A DNA stretch of 64,000 bases, from assembly GCF_022549785.1 (NCBI RefSeq), contig NZ_JAKZGO010000001.1, positions 186,001 through 250,000 on the forward strand. The letters run 5' to 3'. Positions 7,779-16,867 of the stretch are shown piece after piece. Source of the stretch: Belliella alkalica. Its GTDB lineage: Bacteria; Bacteroidota; Bacteroidia; Cytophagales; Cyclobacteriaceae. Below the pieces are notes generated by a model. That model did no database searches. It was not told where the DNA came from and saw nothing but the letters and a program-made list of their open reading frames with translations. Each line of letters opens with the position of its first letter. Position 1 is the stretch's first letter. Position numbers and translations under genes: made by a program.

Positions 7779-10700
7779 TTAATACATCCCGCCTACTTTA
7801 GATACTCTCCAATAAGTTCCATCAAAAACAAGGGTTGTATTTGAATTGGAATCGACTAATATCGCTCCAGGTGCCACAAATTTTTGAGTTCCTGTATTGT
7901 TAGAACTATTGAAATTATGAAATACGATACCATTACAGCAATTCGTAGTTTGATTGTTTACAGTGTAGATATGTATGAACTGACCTAAAACTCCGCCTTT
8001 TAAACCATAAATATTTGTCCAAGATGAAGCAGGTTTAACAAAAATGACAGTAACATCAGATACATCATAATTGTTGAGCTCTGTGGCTTCAATAGTGACT
8101 GTAGTCAAAACTGTTCTATTTGAAGACACAGAAGCACCTGGAGTAGTCCAATCTGCAACTCCTGCTCCATTTGTAGTTAGAACCTGTCCCGCAGCACCAT
8201 CGGTATTAGGCAATGTAATTGCTCCTGTTGTAAGCTTTCCTGAAGTTTTGACATCAGTGATAGCAGTATTTCCTAGTTGGATGGTATTCTCTGTGTCAAC
8301 ATTGGCATTTTTCCCTAAGGCCATAGAGTTTTGACCACTTGCTTTCGCTTCATACCCCAAGGCAATTGAATAATCTCCTTGGGTTTGGGCAAATGGGCCT
8401 AAGGCAACAGAATACATTGCATTAGATTTGGAATAACTCCCGATTGCAAAACCATATCCTGAACCTATGGATGAATAATAGCCAATCGAAATTCCTTGAG
8501 TTTGATTAGCCTGAGCATTGGATCCAAGAGCTATAGATTGAGAACCAGTGGCACTCGCCCTATTCCCAATTGCAGCCGATTCGTTTCCAAATGCTCCTGT
8601 AGTAGCCTCATATCCTAAAAATGTATTAGTAGGTTCATTGCCCATCATTCCCGAACTACCTCCAACTGAAATTCCATTTACAAGTAAATTGGAATTGAAG
8701 CTTTTCATTCCAGCTATATTTTGATCTGAAGTCAAATCAACAAAATCATCATTTGTTGCTATAGCAGGAGTTACCCAATTCACTATCCCTGATCCATTTG
8801 TCGATAGTACTTGTCCTCCTATGCCATCTGTATTTGGTAATGTTATTGCTCCTGTTGTGAGCTTGCCGGAAGTTTTTAAATCAGTAATAAAGTCATTTCC
8901 AAGCTTGATAGTATTGCTTGCTGTAACTGTAGTGTTATGCCCGATTACAATTGTATTTGAAAGATTCCCTTCTGAAACATTTGCATTTGTTCCTATACCA
9001 ATGTTTCCTGAACCTGTCTGATTTGTTGCTAATGCCTGTCCCCCTATTGCTACATTATCTGATCCTGTAGTTGTATTTACAAGTGGTATATAACCGACTC
9101 CAGTATTACTATTTCCCGAAGTATTTGAAGCTAAAGCTCCTCTACCTAATGCTGTGTTTGCATAACCTGTATTCGAAGATAAAGCACCTAAGCCCAAAGC
9201 AGTGTTAGAATTCTCATTATGATTTCCTCTACCCACAAGAACTCCATTAACCTCAACATCAGCTTGGAAGTTTTTACGTCCTGAAATTGATTGGTTTGTT
9301 GTCAAATCAACAAAGTTTTTAGTACCTGAACCAGTACCTCCATTCACTATGGGTAAGACTCCACTAACGTATGTTGTTAAATCAATAACCTTTCCATCCA
9401 CATAAGTCTTCACAGCCCTTTCAGTAGGAAACAATGTGTCTGTTGGATCTGATAAAGTAATGTCTGCTGACTTGTTTGCACTATTTTCCTTGAGCGCAAT
9501 GTTTGTTGCATTGGTTTGAATACTTGAAATATTTGTAGATACCGCATTGCTCAAAGAGGTGATTTCACCGGTATTTGCTAAAATTGCTGAGGAATTAATT
9601 TGTATGTCTGCCTTGTTTTCATCCGTCACGATCTTCAAAGCATCAATCTCGCCTTTGTTCAAAGTGATGTTATCTGAATTGGTTTTGATATCTAATTTGT
9701 TATCAGATACTGCAGTTTCCAAGGTGGAAATGTTTGCAGTATTGGTTTGAATATTAGTAGCATTTGTCTGTATATCAGATGTATTCGTCAAGATATCCGC
9801 TTTGTTTTCATCTGTAACGATCTTCAAAGCATCAATCTCGCCTTTGTTCAAAGTGATGTTATCCGAATTGGTTTTGATATCCAATTTGTTCTCAGATACC
9901 GCAGTTTCCAAAGTGGAAATATTGGTAATATTGGTTTGAATGTTAGTAGCATTCGTTTGGATGTCAGATGTATTCGTCAAGATATCTGCCTTGTTTTCAT
10001 CTGTAACTACCTTCAAAGCATCAATCTCGCCTTTGTTCAAAGTGATGTTATCCGAATTGGTTTTGATATCTAATTTGTTCTCAGACACTGCAGTTTCCAA
10101 GGTGGAAATGTTGGAGGTATTGGTTTGAATATTAGTAGCATTCGACTGTATATCAGACGTATTCGTCAAGATATCTGCTTTGTTTTCATCTGTAACGATC
10201 TTCAAAGCATCAATCTCGCCTTTGTTCAAAGTGATGTTATCCGAATTGGTTTTGATATCCAATTTGTTCTCAGATACTGCAGTTTCCAAAGTGGAAATAT
10301 TGGTAATATTGGTTTGAATGTTAGTAGCATTCGTTTGGATGTCAGATGTATTCGTCAAGATATCTGCCTTGTTTTCATCTGTAACGATCTTCAAAGCATC
10401 AATCTCGCCTTTGTTCAAAGTGATGTTATCCGAATTGGTTTTGATATCTAATTTGTTATCAGATACTGCAGTTTCCAAGGTGGAAATATTGTTAGTATTG
10501 GTTTGAATGTTAGTAGCGTTCGTTTGGATTTCAGATGTATTCGTCAAGATATCTGCCTTATTTTCATCTGTAACGATCTTCAAAGCATCAATCTCGCCTT
10601 TGTTCAAAGTGATGTTATCCGAATTGGTTTTGATATCTAATTTGTTCTCAGATACCACAGTTTCCAAAGTGGAAATGTCTGCTGTGTTTTGGAAAATATT

Positions 10701-13079
10701 GGTAGTATTGGTTTGAATATTAGTAGCATTCGACTGTATATCAGACGTATTCGTCAAAATATCTGCCTTGTTTTCATCTGTAACCACCTTCAAAGCATCA
10801 ATCTCGCCTTTGTTCAAAGTGATGTTATCCGAATTGGTTTTGATATCCAATTTGTTCTCAGATACTGCAGTTTCCAAGGTGGAAATGTTGGAGGTATTGG
10901 TTTGAATATTAGTGGCATTTGTCTGAATATCAGATGTATTCGTCAAGATATCTGCCTTGTTTTCATCTGTAACGATCTTTAATGCATCAATCTCGCCTTT
11001 GTTCAAAGTGATATTATCTGAATTGGTTTTGATATCCACTTTGTTCTCAGATATTGCAGTTTCCAAAGTGGAAATATTGGTAGTATTGGTTTGAATGTTA
11101 GTAGCGTTCGTTTGGATTTCAGATGTATTCGTCAAGATATCTGCCTTATTTTCATCTGTAACGATCTTCAAAAGATCAATCTCTCCTTTGTTCAAAGTTA
11201 TGTTATCCGAATTGGTTTTGATATCTAATTTGTTATCAGATACTGCAGTTTCCAAGGTGGAAATGTTGGTAGTATTGGTTTGAATATTAGTGGCATTTGT
11301 CTGAATATCAGATGTATTCGTCAAGATATCTGCCTTGTTTTCATCTGTAACTACCTTCAAAGCATCAATCTCGCCTTTGTTCAAAGTGATGTTATCTGAA
11401 TTGGTTTTGATATCCACTTTGTTCTCAGATACTGCAGTTTCCAAAGTGGAAATGTTTGCAGTATTGGTTTGAATATTAGTAGCATTTGTCTGAATATCAG
11501 ATGTATTCGTCAAGATATCTGCCTTGTTTTCATCTGTAACTACCTTCAAAGCATCAATCTCTCCTTTGTTCAAAGTGATGTTATCCGAATTGGTTTTGAT
11601 ATCCAATTTGTTCTCAGATACTGCAGTTTCCAAAGTGGAAATGTTGGTACTATTGATTTGAATGTTAGTAGCATTTGTTTGGATGTCAGATGTATTCGTC
11701 AAGATATCTGCCTTATTTTCATCTGTAACGATCTTCAAAACATCAATCTCGCCTTTGTTTAAAGTGATGTTATCTGAATTGGTTTTGATATCCAATTTGT
11801 TCTCAGATACCGAAGTTTCCAAAGTGGAAATGTTGGAGGTATTGGTTTGAATGTTAGTAGCGTTCGTCTGTATATTAGATGTATTCGTCAAGATATCTGC
11901 TTTGTTTTCATCTGTAACGATCTTCAAAACATCAATCTCGCCTTTGTTCAAAGTGATGTTATCTGAATTGGTTTTGATATCCAATTTGTTCTCAGATACT
12001 GCAGTTTCCAAGGTGGAAATGTTGGAGGTATTGGTTTGAATGTTATTAGCATTTGTTTGGATGTCAGATGTATTCGTCAAGATATCTGCTTTGTTTTCAT
12101 CTGTAATGATCTTCAATTCATCAATCTCGCCTTTGTTCAAAGTGATGTTATCCGAATTGGTTTTGATATCTAATTTGTTCTCAGATACCACAGTTTTCAA
12201 AGTGGAAATGTCTGCAGTGTTTTGTAAAATATTGGTAGTATTGATTTGAATGTTAGTAGCATTTGTTTGGATGTCAGATGTATTCGTCAAGATATCTGCC
12301 TTATTTTCATCTGAAACGATCTTCAAAGCATCAATCTCGCCTTTGTTCAAAGAGATGTTATCCGAATTGGTTTTGATATCCAATTTGTTCTCAGATACTG
12401 CAGTTTCCAAGGTGGAAATGTTGGAGGTATTGGTTTGAATGTTATTAGCATTTGTTTGGATGTCAGATGTATTCGTCAAGATATCTGCTTTGTTTTCATC
12501 TGTAACGATCTTCAATTCATCAATCTCGCCTTTGTTCAAAGTGATGTTTTCTGAATTTATAGCTACCGTTTGATTTGTTTTTATGATCTCAGCTTCAAAA
12601 GTTGCTCTATCTGTTTTCAAATCAAGAATAGGTTGAATTTTAGACAGTGTTAAATATGTCATCAACATTTTTGACGTGTCTGAAACAAAAACTAATTCAG
12701 GAATATTTTTCAAATCATAAAATTCTCCTGAAAGTCCTGCTTTAGATATCTGTGGTTTGTTCAAAATTTTAGCCCCACCGTCAATAGCATTCCAATCTGC
12801 ATTCTCTTGGGAAAAATTCTTCAACAATATCCATGAATTTCCATCATAATAATAAAAGCCGACGTCACCGTCTGTTTGAAAAATCAATAAAGCTGTAGCC
12901 GGATTTTGAATTGCTTCTCTCTGAATAGAGGTCATCCGGGAAATCAATAGCCCCTTAGTGCTTGATTCAATTTCTAATGCTGCAGAAACATGTGGATTTT
13001 CTGTTCCTATCCCAACTTGAGCCTGAATCAAATAAGGAATGAAAAATAACAACGTGAGCAAGAGTAGATTTTTCTTCAT
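7779..13079 (-). CDS. Giant surface fibre protein: heptad-repeat stalk plus YadA-like head modules
   Basis: 1766 residues. A signal peptide (1-20) is followed by QVGIGTENPHVSAALEI and a small domain ending YYYDGNSWILL (about 21-86), a start typical of Bacteroidota tail-fibre-like surface proteins. Residues 177-1135 are fifteen units of 63 residues (units 2 and 10 have 70), each made of nine heptads such as TNTSDIQ and ENKLDIK; a sixteenth unit is partial. The IxxN pattern with asparagine at heptad position d is known from trimeric autotransporter stalks. Residues about 1270-1650 hold two copies of a YadA-like beta-roll head (SIALGSNA, NTALGLGA types), each closing with KTSGKLTTGAITLPNTDG. The last 118 residues form a separate domain ending YWRVSKVGGMY. 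No YadA membrane anchor and no T9SS C-terminal domain are seen, so the export route is unknown. Confidence 0.88.
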   Translation of the reverse strand: MKKNLLLLTLLFFIPYLIQAQVGIGTENPHVSAALEIESSTKGLLISRMTSIQREAIQNPATALLIFQTDGDVGFYYYDGNSWILLKNFSQENADWNAIDGGAKILNKPQISKAGLSGEFYDLKNIPELVFVSDTSKMLMTYLTLSKIQPILDLKTDRATFEAEIIKTNQTVAINSENITLNKGEIDELKIVTDENKADILTNTSDIQTNANNIQTNTSNISTLETAVSENKLDIKTNSDNISLNKGEIDALKIVSDENKADILTNTSDIQTNATNIQINTTNILQNTADISTLKTVVSENKLDIKTNSDNITLNKGEIDELKIITDENKADILTNTSDIQTNANNIQTNTSNISTLETAVSENKLDIKTNSDNITLNKGEIDVLKIVTDENKADILTNTSNIQTNATNIQTNTSNISTLETSVSENKLDIKTNSDNITLNKGEIDVLKIVTDENKADILTNTSDIQTNATNIQINSTNISTLETAVSENKLDIKTNSDNITLNKGEIDALKVVTDENKADILTNTSDIQTNATNIQTNTANISTLETAVSENKVDIKTNSDNITLNKGEIDALKVVTDENKADILTNTSDIQTNATNIQTNTTNISTLETAVSDNKLDIKTNSDNITLNKGEIDLLKIVTDENKADILTNTSEIQTNATNIQTNTTNISTLETAISENKVDIKTNSDNITLNKGEIDALKIVTDENKADILTNTSDIQTNATNIQTNTSNISTLETAVSENKLDIKTNSDNITLNKGEIDALKVVTDENKADILTNTSDIQSNATNIQTNTTNIFQNTADISTLETVVSENKLDIKTNSDNITLNKGEIDALKIVTDENKADILTNTSEIQTNATNIQTNTNNISTLETAVSDNKLDIKTNSDNITLNKGEIDALKIVTDENKADILTNTSDIQTNATNIQTNITNISTLETAVSENKLDIKTNSDNITLNKGEIDALKIVTDENKADILTNTSDIQSNATNIQTNTSNISTLETAVSENKLDIKTNSDNITLNKGEIDALKVVTDENKADILTNTSDIQTNATNIQTNITNISTLETAVSENKLDIKTNSDNITLNKGEIDALKIVTDENKADILTNTSDIQTNATNIQTNTANISTLETAVSDNKLDIKTNSDNITLNKGEIDALKIVTDENKADIQINSSAILANTGEITSLSNAVSTNISSIQTNATNIALKENSANKSADITLSDPTDTLFPTERAVKTYVDGKVIDLTTYVSGVLPIVNGGTGSGTKNFVDLTTNQSISGRKNFQADVEVNGVLVGRGNHNENSNTALGLGALSSNTGYANTALGRGALASNTSGNSNTGVGYIPLVNTTTGSDNVAIGGQALATNQTGSGNIGIGTNANVSEGNLSNTIVIGHNTTVTASNTIKLGNDFITDLKTSGKLTTGAITLPNTDGIGGQVLSTNGSGIVNWVTPAIATNDDFVDLTSDQNIAGMKSFNSNLLVNGISVGGSSGMMGNEPTNTFLGYEATTGAFGNESAAIGNRASATGSQSIALGSNAQANQTQGISIGYYSSIGSGYGFAIGSYSKSNAMYSVALGPFAQTQGDYSIALGYEAKASGQNSMALGKNANVDTENTIQLGNTAITDVKTSGKLTTGAITLPNTDGAAGQVLTTNGAGVADWTTPGASVSSNRTVLTTVTIEATELNNYDVSDVTVIFVKPASSWTNIYGLKGGVLGQFIHIYTVNNQTTNCCNGIVFHNFNSSNNTGTQKFVAPGAILVDSNSNTTLVFDGTYWRVSKVGGMY
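9675..12551 (-). repeat. Tandem array of 15 units (189 bp; two of 210 bp) inside the fibre gene
   Basis: The array encodes residues 177-1135 of the fibre protein and fits the arithmetic 13 x 63 + 2 x 70 residues. Units differ by only a few substitutions, and units 2 and 10 both carry one extra heptad, QNTADIS. Such uniformity suggests recent duplication or gene conversion. The unit is an exact multiple of seven codons, so expansion or contraction keeps the coiled-coil register. Confidence 0.95.
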
Positions 13080-13531
13080 TTTACTTTATATAAGTTTTGG
13101 GATAATTTGTGGACCTATTTCTGGTGGAATTAATTGATTTCAAAATTCAACATGTTATTGAAACCGTATGAATTTGTACTAATTTCCCGTAAATCACACC
13201 ATTTCTCCACGCACTTTCAACTTATGCATGTTTCAAAAACGGTTTTTGAAACACATAGTCAGAGAAGTTCATTTCTGGCAAAATGAAATACAAAATAGGT
13301 ATCGTGAAAATTGAAGTCTAAAAAAGAAAATAGGTTTAAATCATGCTCAAAATAAAAATCCAAATTAATATCTCGTCGAATTGTTAAAGAATTGAGCAAA
13401 AATATAACAATTGAAACACTCTAAATTATTGACATCCTAGTATAGGTTTTGTTTTTTGAAATTTAAGTGAAAGAAAACAAGATACACTTTTCCCGAATTA
13501 AAATCTTGATTTATACAAGCGCTTTTTTAAT
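13080..13531. other. Spacer with one perfect hairpin
   Basis: No gene is seen. Between the fibre gene start and the AraC gene stop the only clear structure is the 25-base inverted repeat at 13229-13253. The remainder is AT-rich. Confidence 0.6.
13229..13253. promoter_or_regulatory. Perfect 11-bp inverted repeat upstream of the fibre gene
   Basis: TGTTTCAAAAA pairs exactly with TTTTTGAAACA around CGG. It sits 150 bp upstream of the fibre start codon and about 280 bp after the AraC gene stop. No T-run follows outside the stem on either strand, so an operator is more likely than a terminator. The AraC-type regulator next door is a possible binder (inference). Confidence 0.45.
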
Positions 13532-14737
13532 CTATAAATGCTCCGTACCCTCCCCATCTTGATATCTCTTCCAGTATTCATTTGGACTACAACCTTGTTC
13601 TTTTTTGAAAGCATTGAAAAAAGTAATTCGAGAATTGAACCCAGAAACCTGACCTAGTGCTTCTATGGTTTGGGTATCCAGAAAATTATCATCAATTTTT
13701 TTTAAAGCGTATTTTATACGAAGCCGATTTATTAAATCTTTAAAAGTACACCCATAGACACTTTGTAGAAGAGCTGGTAATTCTCTTGTATTAATCTTTA
13801 ATAGTTTAGCTAAATCCTTTGCCGTAATACTGTTATTCAAATATATCAAATCAGTTTCTATCAATTCCTTCAATTTGGATTTACTCTCAATCTCTTCAGA
13901 TGAAAAAGGAGTAGGATCAACCTCCAGGATGGAACTTGATTTAACAACAGATTTACTTTTTTTCTTCAGAGGTTGATTTTGCGTATTCTTTATAAAACTA
14001 AAATTGAGTGTAGAATAAATCCTGAAAATATAGATAGAAATAATAACCAAAATCGAAACTATCAGAGTTTTTCGAACTTTTGGGAATTCTTGATTTGACA
14101 ATTGAATAAAATAAGAGGAAAATGATAATAAAATCATCAAAACCTTCAAAGAAAGTATAAAGATCAGTGTAGTATAAAGCCATTTTTTATAACCATCATG
14201 CTCAAGTAACCTGATTCGTTTGGACTTCAAAAAACAATAAAGAGAAAACACAAAATAAATTATAGTCAAAACCAATCTTGTTGAAAAAACATAAATGCTA
14301 GGTATTATTCCAGTTATATAAAAATTAATTTTTGCTGGTGAACTCAAAATCAATTTCACTATTTGCTCCTTTTCTTCGATGGAAAAAAAGAAAAAGGGTA
14401 ATAAATCCAATAAACTCAGCAATGCAGGAAGAAAATGTATAAAGTCTCTTTTATAAAATTCATTAGTCCCCTCACTGATATTCCTTACTGCCAAATAAAA
14501 CAAGGGTGCCGGCAAAAACATTATCGGACTAAATATACCAAGGAAATAGACATTTGTTAAAATTAAACCAAAGTCAAACCAAATGATCCTAGACATAAAA
14601 AATAAGGAATATATCAATAAAGTTAGAGCCAGCAACTTTTCTTGATATCGTAATCCATTATTTTTTACGAGATAGATAAAAGATAATAAAGTATAAAAAG
14701 AGGAAATTATTAGAAGCAATAAATTAAATCCAGACAT
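13532..14737 (-). CDS. Membrane-anchored AraC-family transcription regulator
   Basis: 401 residues. The first 240 residues contain about six or seven hydrophobic segments (for example LLLLIISSFYTLLSFIYLV near the start and VRKTLIVSILVIISIYIF near 225-240). A polar linker rich in lysine and serine follows, then a C-terminal AraC-type double helix-turn-helix at about 290-393, including DLAKLLKINTRELPALLQ and EALGQVSGFNSRITFFNAFK. Proteins of this build sense a signal in the membrane and bind DNA on the cytoplasmic side. It lies upstream of the fibre gene on the same strand, about 450 bp away, so control of the fibre module is possible. A second protein of the same design is at 28660-29886. Confidence 0.88.
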   Translation of the reverse strand: MSGFNLLLLIISSFYTLLSFIYLVKNNGLRYQEKLLALTLLIYSLFFMSRIIWFDFGLILTNVYFLGIFSPIMFLPAPLFYLAVRNISEGTNEFYKRDFIHFLPALLSLLDLLPFFFFSIEEKEQIVKLILSSPAKINFYITGIIPSIYVFSTRLVLTIIYFVFSLYCFLKSKRIRLLEHDGYKKWLYTTLIFILSLKVLMILLSFSSYFIQLSNQEFPKVRKTLIVSILVIISIYIFRIYSTLNFSFIKNTQNQPLKKKSKSVVKSSSILEVDPTPFSSEEIESKSKLKELIETDLIYLNNSITAKDLAKLLKINTRELPALLQSVYGCTFKDLINRLRIKYALKKIDDNFLDTQTIEALGQVSGFNSRITFFNAFKKEQGCSPNEYWKRYQDGEGTEHL

Positions 14738-15331
14738 TTATAGAAAGAGGTGAATAATTCGATGTTTACAACTTATAAAATGCATGTTACATCATTACAA
14801 AATTATTCATATTAGTTCGAAATCCAATCTGCTTTCTGTTTTTTTAAAGAAACAAAGGGATTCTAGAGGTGATTCTTAAGATGATTTTTAAGGCTTTTGA
14901 AATTGCACTTGTCATGAAATTTGACTTGCATCCTTCCATTTTTAATTATTAAACTACCCATTAGTATTTTTCTACCAGCTCCTTTCCTTTGATTGTTACT
15001 TTTGGTTCGTATTCAGATTTGCTTAATTTATGCCAGCTGAAGTCTAGCTTATTAATGATGTTAAATTATCAGGGATATTTCAATATAACAACAAAATCAA
15101 TTTTGACCTTGTCAATAAAAATTTGAAAAACAGAATGAAAAACACAAAATTATTTGGTCAATATTCAAAAAAATTGAAGACCGAAGAAAAATCCTCAGTC
15201 TTCAATTGACAATTAATCTTTCATACTTGCAAAACCAATTGAAGTGCCTAGATCAAAGATCGGCAAGCTAGAATTTTTATAGTTTTTTATGGATTTCAAA
15301 CCTAAAGAGTAAAGATTGAGAATCTAGAAGG
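14738..15331. other. Long spacer with a terminator and a coding-like remnant
   Basis: Minus-strand bases 15059-14961 read as an open stretch ending LVEKY-stop (INKLDFSWHKLSKSEYEP near its beginning), with stop codons immediately before it and no start. It may be the tail of a lost gene. The terminator at 15167-15207 lies to its right. Nothing else is recognised. Confidence 0.4.
15167..15207 (-). terminator. Terminator of the SusC/SusD/phosphodiesterase operon
   Basis: On the minus strand AATTGAAGACTGA pairs with its near-complement across a loop (one mismatch) and is followed by seven T residues. It lies about 125 bp after the stop of the phosphodiesterase gene. Confidence 0.85.
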
Positions 15332-16855
15332 TCAATTTCGCTTTCTTTCTGTTTTTGAATAATCGAAATAAGCTTTGCCGTCCCAACTGCTTCGGAAAAC
15401 TTTCAGATTGTAAGTTTGGGTTGCCAATGTATTTCCCTCTTCAAATATCTCCTGGTTAGGGGCTTTATATTCCTGTGTATTACCAATGAGTATCTCAGCC
15501 AAAACCCTTCCGTCCACTTCACCGTCAGTCTTGATCCCATGGATGTGTAAAACGGTAGGCATAATATCTATCAAAGCAGTTGGAAGTGGATTTGCATATT
15601 GTTTCCTGAATGCAGCGCCATAGGCAATAAAAGGAGTTTGCATCTCAAAAGGACTCGATGATCCATGTCCAGCTTTTCCCCTATTGAAAGAAAAACCTTT
15701 ATAGCCAAATTCATTGATCGAATCATTCCAGTTTACATCTACTAATATATCTGCCATCCTTTCCTTATTATTCCAATAGACTACATCATGAGAAAATGTT
15801 CCTGGCACCTTCCCTATCATTTGCCCTTCCTGCTTAGCTTCAGTAAATAAAGCTCCAATCCATTCTTCTTCCTGTAAAGTTTCGACAATTTGTTGAATGG
15901 AATTTTTATCCTTAACATAGACCCCACCACCTACTACAATCACATCGTCAGATTCTTTTGAAAGTTTCAACCCTTTTTGAATGAAAAATTCATCAAGTGA
16001 AACCTCTCCTATATGTGTTGAAAAACCATGATCTGCAGATATAATGATGTTGAACCTTTCTCCCATTCCATTGGATTTGACATTTTCAAGAATCCTTCCT
16101 ACTTGGGCATCTACGCTTTTTATTGCGGCCATGGTCATTTCAGAGCCTATCCCTGTACCATGTGCTGTAGCATCTGGGTCAGAGTACCAAATAGTACTGA
16201 TGGAGGATTTATCGGACTTGAGGTCAAAGTTGATAAAAGCATCAGTAACCCATTTATGCCTCGGCAAATTTGGTCTTTCCCTATTTGGTATTTCTCCGAT
16301 TTTTGCAATCACTTCATCACGCAATGATGCTGGAAGAATCAATTCCGGATTGATGATACCTCTTCCTTTTACACGCTGGTTTAGAAGGAAGGACTGTCCT
16401 GTAGTCCCAGTACTGTAGATTGTGAAATCTGCAAGACCACTTTCCTCAACCCATTCACCAAAAGTCTTAGTGTTTATCAAGTTCCCATTTTCCAGGCTAT
16501 CTGCTTTCATCAGTTCTTTGGCATCACCTGTATTTATACCTTTTATCAGATCTACCTTGGGAAGGTAGATTGTATTGCCCAGGATCCCATGTCTGGCAGG
16601 ATAGTTTCCAGTAGCGTAAGAAGTTGAATTTACCCTAGTCAAAGAAGGGAAAACTGAATGGGAGTTGAGACCATCAACTCCTTCTTGTGAAAGGCGATAA
16701 AGGTTTGGGGTATTACTTTCGCTGATATAATCTTTCCGCAAGCCATCTATGATTATCACCACTGTTTTCAATGCTGCCTTTTCATCATTTCCTTGGGTAC
16801 AGGAGAAGAAAAAAAGCAGGACAATAAGTAGGTAATTTGATTTATGATTTTTCAT
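15332..16855 (-). CDS. Type I phosphodiesterase/nucleotide pyrophosphatase-like lipoprotein
   Basis: 507 residues. A lipoprotein signal peptide ends at Cys19 (LLFFFSC). The alkaline-phosphatase-superfamily metal site begins with D37 in VVIIIDGLRKDY; SVFPSLTRVNSTSY (67-80) carries the putative nucleophile threonine T73 and is followed by GNYPARHGILGN. ADHGFSTHIG and GHGSSSPFEMQTPF supply the remaining metal ligands expected of the family. Such enzymes hydrolyse phosphodiesters or pyrophosphates of nucleotides and similar compounds. The gene starts 12 bp after susD, so it is part of the same operon. The lipid anchor and the SusCD partner suggest that it acts at the outer membrane or in the periplasm on an imported phosphorylated compound. 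Confidence 0.88.
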   Translation of the reverse strand: MKNHKSNYLLIVLLFFFSCTQGNDEKAALKTVVIIIDGLRKDYISESNTPNLYRLSQEGVDGLNSHSVFPSLTRVNSTSYATGNYPARHGILGNTIYLPKVDLIKGINTGDAKELMKADSLENGNLINTKTFGEWVEESGLADFTIYSTGTTGQSFLLNQRVKGRGIINPELILPASLRDEVIAKIGEIPNRERPNLPRHKWVTDAFINFDLKSDKSSISTIWYSDPDATAHGTGIGSEMTMAAIKSVDAQVGRILENVKSNGMGERFNIIISADHGFSTHIGEVSLDEFFIQKGLKLSKESDDVIVVGGGVYVKDKNSIQQIVETLQEEEWIGALFTEAKQEGQMIGKVPGTFSHDVVYWNNKERMADILVDVNWNDSINEFGYKGFSFNRGKAGHGSSSPFEMQTPFIAYGAAFRKQYANPLPTALIDIMPTVLHIHGIKTDGEVDGRVLAEILIGNTQEYKAPNQEIFEEGNTLATQTYNLKVFRSSWDGKAYFDYSKTERKRN

Positions 16856-16867
16856 GATTATTAGTTT

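Noticed and set aside
9547-12438. A ladder of similar plus-strand open frames of about 62-108 residues
   Set aside because: They are antisense shadows of the 189-bp repeats in the fibre gene; their regular spacing comes from the repeat, and they have no signals of their own.
9675-12551. CRISPR-like or satellite array
   Set aside because: The unit is 189 bp without spacers and encodes a continuous protein; the register is in whole codons and heptads.
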